Made by a program: the position numbers and the translations under genes. Shown here piece by piece: positions 36,040 through 64,000 of a DNA stretch of 64,000 nucleotides. The stretch spans positions 29,432,903 to 29,496,902 of the forward strand of contig NC_092878.1 in the NCBI RefSeq assembly GCF_028372415.1, written 5' to 3'. Numbering within the stretch: the first letter of the stretch is position 1; each line of letters opens with the position of its first letter. Source of the DNA: Notamacropus eugenii. Its lineage: Eukaryota; Chordata; Mammalia; Diprotodontia; Macropodidae. Below the pieces are notes generated by a model. It was not told the origin of the DNA and searched no databases. It saw nothing but the letters and a program-made list of their open reading frames with translations.

Positions 36040-36545
36040 TCTCCTTAAGTGTAACTCTGACCATATTACTCTCCTTCTGAGTAAACCCAGTGGCTTTCTA
36101 TTTGCCTCCTTTGTTGTATCTTGTAGAGCCCAACCTATCTTTTCATTTTCAGCCTCATGAAACTCTTCAGTCCAGATAAATGGGCGTTCTCTCTGCTCCT
36201 CACATGTCATGTCATCTCGTTCTCTACAATGTGTACCCTTTGTTCCAGGAATGCTTTCTCCTCACCTCTGTCTCATAAAAACTCCCTCCTCTACCTTCAA
36301 GACATAGCTTCTATACGAAGCCTCTCCTCATCCTATGAGATGCTCGGCCTCCATTTCAAAGTACCTTGGATTTTACTACTTTGTATTTATTTGCTTTCAT
36401 TCTGTATATACACATATATTTCTTTGCGGTCCCCTCTGTTAGAATGTAAGTAGCATGTGAGCAGGGATTCGTTGTAGTTGTAGCCCCTGAGACTAGCACA
36501 GTGTTGGGCACACAGTGGGAGCTTAATGAATACTTGCTTCTTTGG
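36040..36545 (+). mobile_element. L2 3' end, sense
   Basis: ctgaccatattactctcct, gaatgctttctcctcacct, agcctctcctcatcctat, agaatgtaagtagcatgtg and gcttaatgaatacttgctt. Confidence 0.85.
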
Positions 36546-36899
36546 AAACCTCATATCCAGTCTCTATTCTCAATACGTTCTGGGTGATGTTTCTTTTCTA
36601 GTTTGTGTTGTCTGGCATGACCACGCATTCAAGTAATTGATACTTAAGGTACTACAGCTCAGTCTCTAACACCAAGGAAAAACTGGGTTTCTGCATTTAT
36701 TAGGAATTTTAGTAATTTATTGAAACATAAAAGCAAAGTTACAGTTTAACCCACATCACTTCACAGACTTGAACAAGCAGATGCTAATTTCTAATGGTGG
36801 GAAGAGGGGAAAGTGGCTAAGAGATGGAGGAAAACTGGAAGAATATAGAGATAAGTTCATAGATTTAGAGAGCAAAAGGACCCTACCGGTCATGTAATT

Positions 36900-37100
36900 C
36901 AGAGATGTACAACACGCATCCTGCAGACTCAACACTCTAGGACCCGAATAAAATATAACTGGGAAATACTTAACAAAATAAATAAAAAACACAATAGAAC
37001 AGAGATGACATGAACGCATGGTTTTCTAGGTCAATACGCAGCCTGTTAGCATCTTTATGTATGGTTTAATGGCCCCCATCCTATTTGAGTTTGAGCCCAG
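36900..37100. mobile_element. Non-autonomous hAT-like transposon, copy 2
   Basis: Starts cagagatgtacaaca, shares taacaaaataaataaaaaa, and ends near atttgagtttga. Confidence 0.55.
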
Positions 37101-37119
37101 GGATCTCATCTAACCCTTT

Positions 37120-37560
37120 CTTTTCATAATGAGAAACCAGCTCCAGGCCAGAGGCTCGGGCTTCCAAACAAGAGTCAGCCCCAGATCCAACGTGTCCTCT
37201 AGCCAGCAACCTGGCAGGACGCTTTCGGATGTCTAACCCTGCCCCTCCAAAACTAGCTCTGGGAGCGGTAATGCCAGCACTCCCATCCTGGAGAGAAGTG
37301 AGTCAGACAACGGACTCTCAGAGATAGACCTCTACACGAGGGAACTCTTCGCACTTTGGGAGAGCGACCCAACTGCCCAGGAGAGAAACTCGGAGAAGCT
37401 GCCTGTCCTCAACTCAGGACGACTCTGAGAATACTGCTTCATTCTCTAAATCATGTCCAAGGCAGGGCACGCAGGGCCTCCTGACTACCCCCAGTGTCAT
37501 GACTGGTGAGTGGCTCAGTGGTCCACTCCGTCCAGCAGACTTAGTCATGCTTCACCTTCC
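37120..37560. other. CpG-richer unassigned segment between the two gene ends
   Basis: About a dozen CpGs in 440 bp where neighbours have almost none. One frame on + is open over 37237-37428 with a protein-like string (DNGLSEIDLYTRELFALWES), but there is no start and no family I recognise. The first bases resemble a decayed MIR. It could be an old exon copy, a regulatory island or a GC-rich repeat. Confidence 0.35.
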
Positions 37561-37729
37561 ATCTCAGCCACCTTCTTGCCATCTTAGCTCTGAAACCATA
37601 ATCAAATTAATACTGTCATTATGGCCAGGCTACTGGAAAGGGCATATCAAACTCCTACCCTAGGGCTCCACCCAACGCTGCTATGACTTTCCAAACCAAC
37701 TGTATGGACGCTACTGCCCTGTATGTGCC

Positions 37730-37895
37730 ATTACCAATTAGAATGTAAGAAGCGAGGCTTGTCTTATTTCTGTATTAGTCTCTATGGCACTTAGCACAAT
37801 TAGCATAGTGGAAACACTTAAACACTTTGTCATTTATTTTTTTGTGGAACCTTGTATAAAGTAGGACATCAATAAATATATTTGAATGAAGCAAA
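37730..37895 (+). mobile_element. L2-type 3' tail, sense
   Basis: ttagaatgtaagaagcgag ... ggcacttagcacaattag ... atcaataaatatatttga. Confidence 0.75.
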
Positions 37896-38439
37896 AGTAT
37901 TAGGATGCCTTACAAAAGGATAGAGTAAGACTGGATGGACCACATACATAGTATAAAATGTAGGTTAGACACAAGGCAATTGCTACTACGCAAAATTATG
38001 ATGCAGACCTTACTATTTGATTCTGCATTTTTAATAATATTTTGTCATATTACTAGTTCCCATTGGCGGCTCCTGCCTTGAAATTCCCTTGGGCTTTTAT
38101 GTGCTCCCTCCTCTTTCCTTTCATCCCCCATTAGGATTTGTTTTCAAACTCTTTATTTAGTGTAAAAACCGATAATAGTTTTGGATGTTATTACTCCCAA
38201 GAATTTTCACTTTTGAAAAGTGATTTTCAAAGCTCTGAAAGTGAACTGTCAATGTGTTGGGAACCTTTTAAAAATATGCTGACTATCCACGAGTCAGGGA
38301 AAGGAAAGGAATCCATGTCATAAGGATAATGTGACATCTCCCTTGCTGGAGATAAACTAGACATTTCACAATTCAAAAACTTAGCTAAGAGGCTGACCTA
38401 GAAGACCTTTTGATGTCCAACTCCATATTTCAGATGAAA

Positions 38440-41073
38440 ATCCCAAAGAGTATAAGCCACTTTTATTTCCTTTTTAAATATACACATATAATATTTATTT
38501 CAAAAAGCACAAGAACATTATACAAGTCTTAAATTTACAGTTTTGCAATAAAAGATATCAATATATGCATCCTTTTGAGTAACTTCGGAACTTCTGTTCA
38601 TCTGGATGGAATCTGAATCAGTGGCATGAACATGTTACAATCACCATAGATTATCCTCACAGTGAACCAAAATGCATAGTAGGTTATGAAATGATAAATG
38701 ACCATTAATGGATGACCTTGTAGCTCATATATTAGAATAATAAATTAACTATACAGAACAGGGTTTTCCTACTGCAAAGACCTCCTGCCCCATTTCCCCA
38801 GTCATAAGAAAAACATGCTTTAGGAGCATCCTCATGAACAGGTTCCTGGTTCAATAGGGAAAAAAAGTGACTTTGTGTGTTCATGACTTCTGAATGCACC
38901 ATTTCTGTGCTTGCACTATTCAAGTGCAAACTGCTAGAAGGTTTCTAACATACACAAAAACTTCTCATTTGACAGCAACACTGAACATGGAGCCCGCACA
39001 CCAAGTGCCAACACTAAGTTGTGAGTAGGCCTCCATGTGCTCGTCTCTTGGGATGGTTTCTTTGGCAGTCAAGATTTTACTAGCCACTGCCAGGAAGTTC
39101 CTCTGGCAGCCTGATGGTTTAACATCAGGATTTGTGAACTGAATGGAAAAGACTACTAAAGCAGGAAGAAATTCTCCTTCTGAAGAATCTGCCTTTGCTT
39201 TATAATATTATTTAGATAGGGCATGAGTCAGGGCAGAGGTCAACAGCTGGCTGCTGTTGCCTGACACCCAGTCAGCTCTCCCAGCTAAATATTTAGTGCA
39301 ATCTGCTGAATTGTAGATGAGATCAAGAAGGGAGAAATCTGTGTCTTTTCACCACATCAGTAAATTTATCCAACTGAGTATTGAACATTTCAAACCTCAT
39401 CCAACTTGCAATAATTTGACAAGTTTCCTTCTGCTGAGTTATCTTCGGAATATCTTTTGAGTGCTTAGAATCAAAGCTCTGGAATTATTCAAGTATCAGT
39501 CATGATTATTCTGATACCTCTGATAGGGTCTTCTTCCCTTTCCCTCAATAAAAGAGAAACAAAACACAAAACTAAATACAAGTGCGTATCCTCCAACACC
39601 TGATATACCTATTTTTTAACTTCCCTGTTTTCATAGAGAAGTAAAAGGGTAAGAGACCATTATACATAAGTGGAAGACAGTCCTCATGAAGGTCAAAATA
39701 CATTCTCTGAATAGATCTTTCAGACTCCCAAGGCATAGAAGACATGGAAGCTGAGGGCTTCGCTTTATCCCTTTTTTAAAGCTTTGCACAAGTTCTCTTG
39801 ATATAAAAATTATGGCTAAGAACCCAGAAAGCTGTAGGCAGATTCTGAAGAGCACTATTATTTAAAAGCAAGGAGGCTCAATCACTGCATGTTACAGTAA
39901 GACAGAGAAACAGACTGTTGATCGCATGGCTTTTTTTGGTTGTCTGTATCTGTCATACAATTGGAGTTTATGAAAGGCTGCACGTATATGATGAGTCGAA
40001 GATTTAAAGTCTTCTGGGAAGACATAAACTGTTACAGAATTGGCCTGATATTTCTATGCTCAGTGGGGAATTATTTATCATAGTCCTATGGCTACTTAAC
40101 ACCAAGATCTGAGCAGATTTCTGTCAGTTACAAAATGGCTCCAGGACAAAGGATGCGATCTTTTGTTAGAAACTAGGCCCTGGAAAATGGAAAGTGCAGT
40201 TTTAAAAAGGACTGGGCCCATGATCAGATTACAAAACTCACTGTAACATCAAGGTCACTACACAATTCTAACCCTCAGGGTTTTACAAGAAAAAAAAAAG
40301 CTCTAAGAAAAATCTGCATTGGAGAAGGCAACTTTGACTAAGCAGGGAGTCGGTTTAACTTCTGGTAGCAGCAGTAAGTGGTAAGTAATCTAGGGCATTT
40401 TTCCCAGAAGAGAAATGACAACTCTTACTCTTTGGAATTTTTCCTCCATTCTAATACAATTCTTAGCCTCCATCATTCTTTTTTCTGATTGGAAATATGA
40501 TTATTATGTTCAACTGTAATCTTGTCAATACTGCTTTTCTTCTGCCATTTCAACATAACTACTGGTCCAGTTGATTAAAGCCAAGCAAGGACAAAAGACC
40601 AGAAATAGTCATAATGAGAATGAGCAGTTGTAGTTTGATGGTGAGTGTCAGAAAGACTTAAAAAAAAAATCCAACAGCTTCTTAGATGGTGTTTTTGCCA
40701 CCAAATACATAGACAGAACTATGAAACACCCTCCCATTTCTGGCATGATTACTGAAGAAGGGAAGGCTCTAATGGGGAAAATAATTCCCTTAAACTATTA
40801 GCAGAACTGTGGGGCAGATAAGTATTTTCTTCAGCGTTTTACAACAGAGAGACGTTGATATAGGTATGCATATGCTTTATCTTGAGGCATCAAGCTTGCT
40901 GATTGAAAGCAAAAATCCATTAAGGGTAATTTTATTGAAAGATGTGAATCAGGAACTGAGGAATGACCCCATTACCAACCCCCCACCCCTCCTCAGTCTT
41001 CCTAAGTGTGTCCAGAATTCCAGACCCATCTTCATCACTGCCTTCATCTGTGACTCTTCTGTGGAAATGGGAC
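38440..41073 (-). other. Probable 3' UTR of the UBR2-like gene (~2.6 kb)
   Basis: Downstream of the stop the - strand runs 2.6 kb without a recognisable repeat, unlike the rest of the window. It reaches AATAAA at 38499-38494 and again at 38467-38462. This length is close to what I recall for UBR2 3' UTRs. The end point is inferred from these signals. Confidence 0.5.
38462..38499 (-). terminator. Two candidate polyadenylation signals of the UBR2-like gene
   Basis: On the - strand AATAAA occurs at 38499-38494 and at 38467-38462. No other gene on this strand explains them. Cleavage would fall 10-30 bases further down. Confidence 0.45.
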
Positions 41074-62259
<21,186 letters not shown>

Positions 62260-63439
62260 CTAAAACAACAGCAACACACATTTAATTTAGTCAGCAACTT
62301 AGCATTTTAATAATTCAAAGATCTTTGATTTAATCATTGACACAGAACACAACCCTTCTGTAGCCTCATAGGAGATCTCAAGGACTGCACAAGACAGAAA
62401 ACATTCATCACCTGGTGGTTGACAGTCTAGTTAAGGGCCCTTATGAATATAGTCAAGTTGGTCATCAGATAATAACTAAGCAGTCCATTGCCAGACCTTA
62501 TACTGAAATCTTTTCAGATTTATAAAGTTTCTCAACTACTGACATATCCTTCAAGACCCCAGTAACCACCACACCAAGAAGAGCAATCAAAGTAGAATTC
62601 TAGTAAAAGAAAAATGTAGTTTAAAAAGACAAAAAAGAGACATTACATGCTATTTAAATATATAAGTATGAGACTCACACTTAGCATTCAAACCTTTAAC
62701 TGCTATGCCTAATCTTGGAAACTACAACTAAGGAATTTCTGAATTTATACTTCATTTAGAAGAAAGATATTGAGGTAATTTTAGGGTTGAAAAGATGAAA
62801 CCTAAGAATGAAAGTTAAAGGAACCAAGATAACTGAATTGGAAGGAAGAGGCTATTTGTTGAATGAATGGCTAGATGAATGAATGGATGAGTAAAAACAA
62901 ATGGATTTAAAACGATGTTTCCAAATCTCTACTTTTACGTTTTAAAATACTTTTATGTTTTAAAATAGTTTATAACAGACCAAATAAGGATGAAAGGAAG
63001 TAACCTATGGGGAGTGGGGTGGGAAATGATTCCCAAGGTAATGACCTATGTGCCTGTTGGTAGATACAAAGACAAGGCTATTCTAGCCTCAACATTAGTT
63101 GTCTTTAAACTAACTTTTCTGAGGATTACCAAATTAATGATGAAGAAGAATGATGCAAAATGACAAAGTGACAAAATGAAAGTGAGGTAAGACCCTCTCT
63201 TTGCTTTACTTACAAAACAGAACAACACACTAAAAAGAGGAAAAAAAGTCTGAAAACTATTCAGTTAAATTTTTAAAAAAATCGTCAAAGCATAGTTCTG
63301 ATACAAAAAAGTAATAGTATGGAACAACTAAATTAACTAACGTATCAGAAATCACACAGAAGGGAAAAGAAACTATACCAGACATCCTGAAAGACAACCT
63401 AAAATGGATAAATAAATAGCATGCTTAAAGAAATTAAGT
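62260..63439. other. UBR2-like intron, no further exon found
   Basis: I looked on the - strand for upstream UBR2 exons and saw none. The next ones should lie beyond the window. Confidence 0.55.
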
Positions 63440-64000
63440 ACCAGGTGGAGCCAAGATGGTGGAGTAAAAGAAGGGACTTGCTAGAGCTCTTCCCCCAAAT
63501 CCAACCAAATACTTGTAAAAAATGACTCTAAACAAATTCTGAAACTGCAGAACCCACAGAATGACAGAGTGAAGTAAATCTCCAGCCCAAGACAGTCTGT
63601 AAGTTCAGCAGGAAGAGTCTATTGCTCTGGGCTGGGAGCAGAGTGCAGGGCCACGCTGGCACAGACAAGACCTGAACAGGCCTCGGGGAACTGAATCACT
63701 GGCACCTGTGGTGGTTTCCAGACTTCATGATCCCACAATACCAAGGTCAAATTGCAAGGTCAGTGGAAAAAACCTGTTGGACCTGTGTGAGAGTAGACTC
63801 GACTAGCCCCAGCTTGAGGGAGGCAAGGGTGTGGAGGAGCCCACCATAGCAAAAGCAGCAGCAGGAGCAGTGGCTGTTTCTGGAGTTCTAGGTCCACAGA
63901 TTACGGGGGGATTGAGTGGCTTTCAGTACACCCCCAACCTTGACTGGAAGCAGAGATCTACCCTGATAAAGAGTTTAAAAGTCAAGTAAATGGCTGGGGA
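63440..64000 (+). mobile_element. L1 LINE 5' end, sense, running off the window
   Basis: Starts ggtggagccaagatggtgg, continues gagctcttcccccaaatcc and cagaacccacagaatgac, a known marsupial L1 5' UTR opening, and becomes GC- and CAG-richer toward 63900. Confidence 0.8.

Overview
The window looks like a stretch of a marsupial chromosome. It is AT-rich and dominated by interspersed repeats of types I associate with marsupials: tRNA-headed SINEs with the 'gacctgagttcaaat' head, SINEs with an RTE-type tail ('ccccaaatggggtcac'), many CR1/L2-clade LINE pieces, therian L1 copies and small hAT transposons. Only two host genes are supported, both spliced and both rebuilt here exon by exon.

Gene 1 is on the + strand at 27212-31208. 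It is a complete three-exon peripherin/RDS-family tetraspanin of 344 residues. Its first two coding exons are 581 and 247 nt, the same lengths as in PRPH2, and the cysteines of the large loop sit at PRPH2 positions. The protein is too divergent to be ordinary PRPH2 and best fits the extra paralogue known from birds and amphibians as PRPH2L (photoreceptor outer segment membrane glycoprotein 2). Gene 2 is on the - strand. Its last ten coding exons lie between 62259 and 41074 and encode the C-terminal ~365 residues of a UBR2-type N-recognin E3 ligase, with a probable 2.6-kb 3' UTR down to about 38.45 kb. The 5' part of this gene lies beyond the right edge.

The two genes are tail to tail, as I recall for UBR2 and PRPH2 in other mammals, but both proteins look like diverged relatives of those genes. 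The most interesting reading is that the window is a second, ancient UBR2-PRPH2 pair (UBR2-like plus PRPH2L) kept in this lineage. The alternative is that this is the only such pair and it evolves fast here.

Layout: 1-27 kb is a gene desert of L1, L2/CR1, RTE and SINE copies plus microsatellites, including an internally deleted L1 that keeps both ends (19.4-21.9 kb) and an exact 127-bp tandem duplication. 27.2-31.2 kb is PRPH2L. 31.2-38.4 kb is intergenic, with a complete solo LTR flanked by a 6-bp target duplication, a head-to-head SINE pair and a CpG-richer unexplained segment. 38.4-62.3 kb is the UBR2-like gene, with repeats in its introns. 63.4-64 kb is the 5' end of another L1. No tRNA, rRNA, CRISPR array or prokaryotic feature is present.
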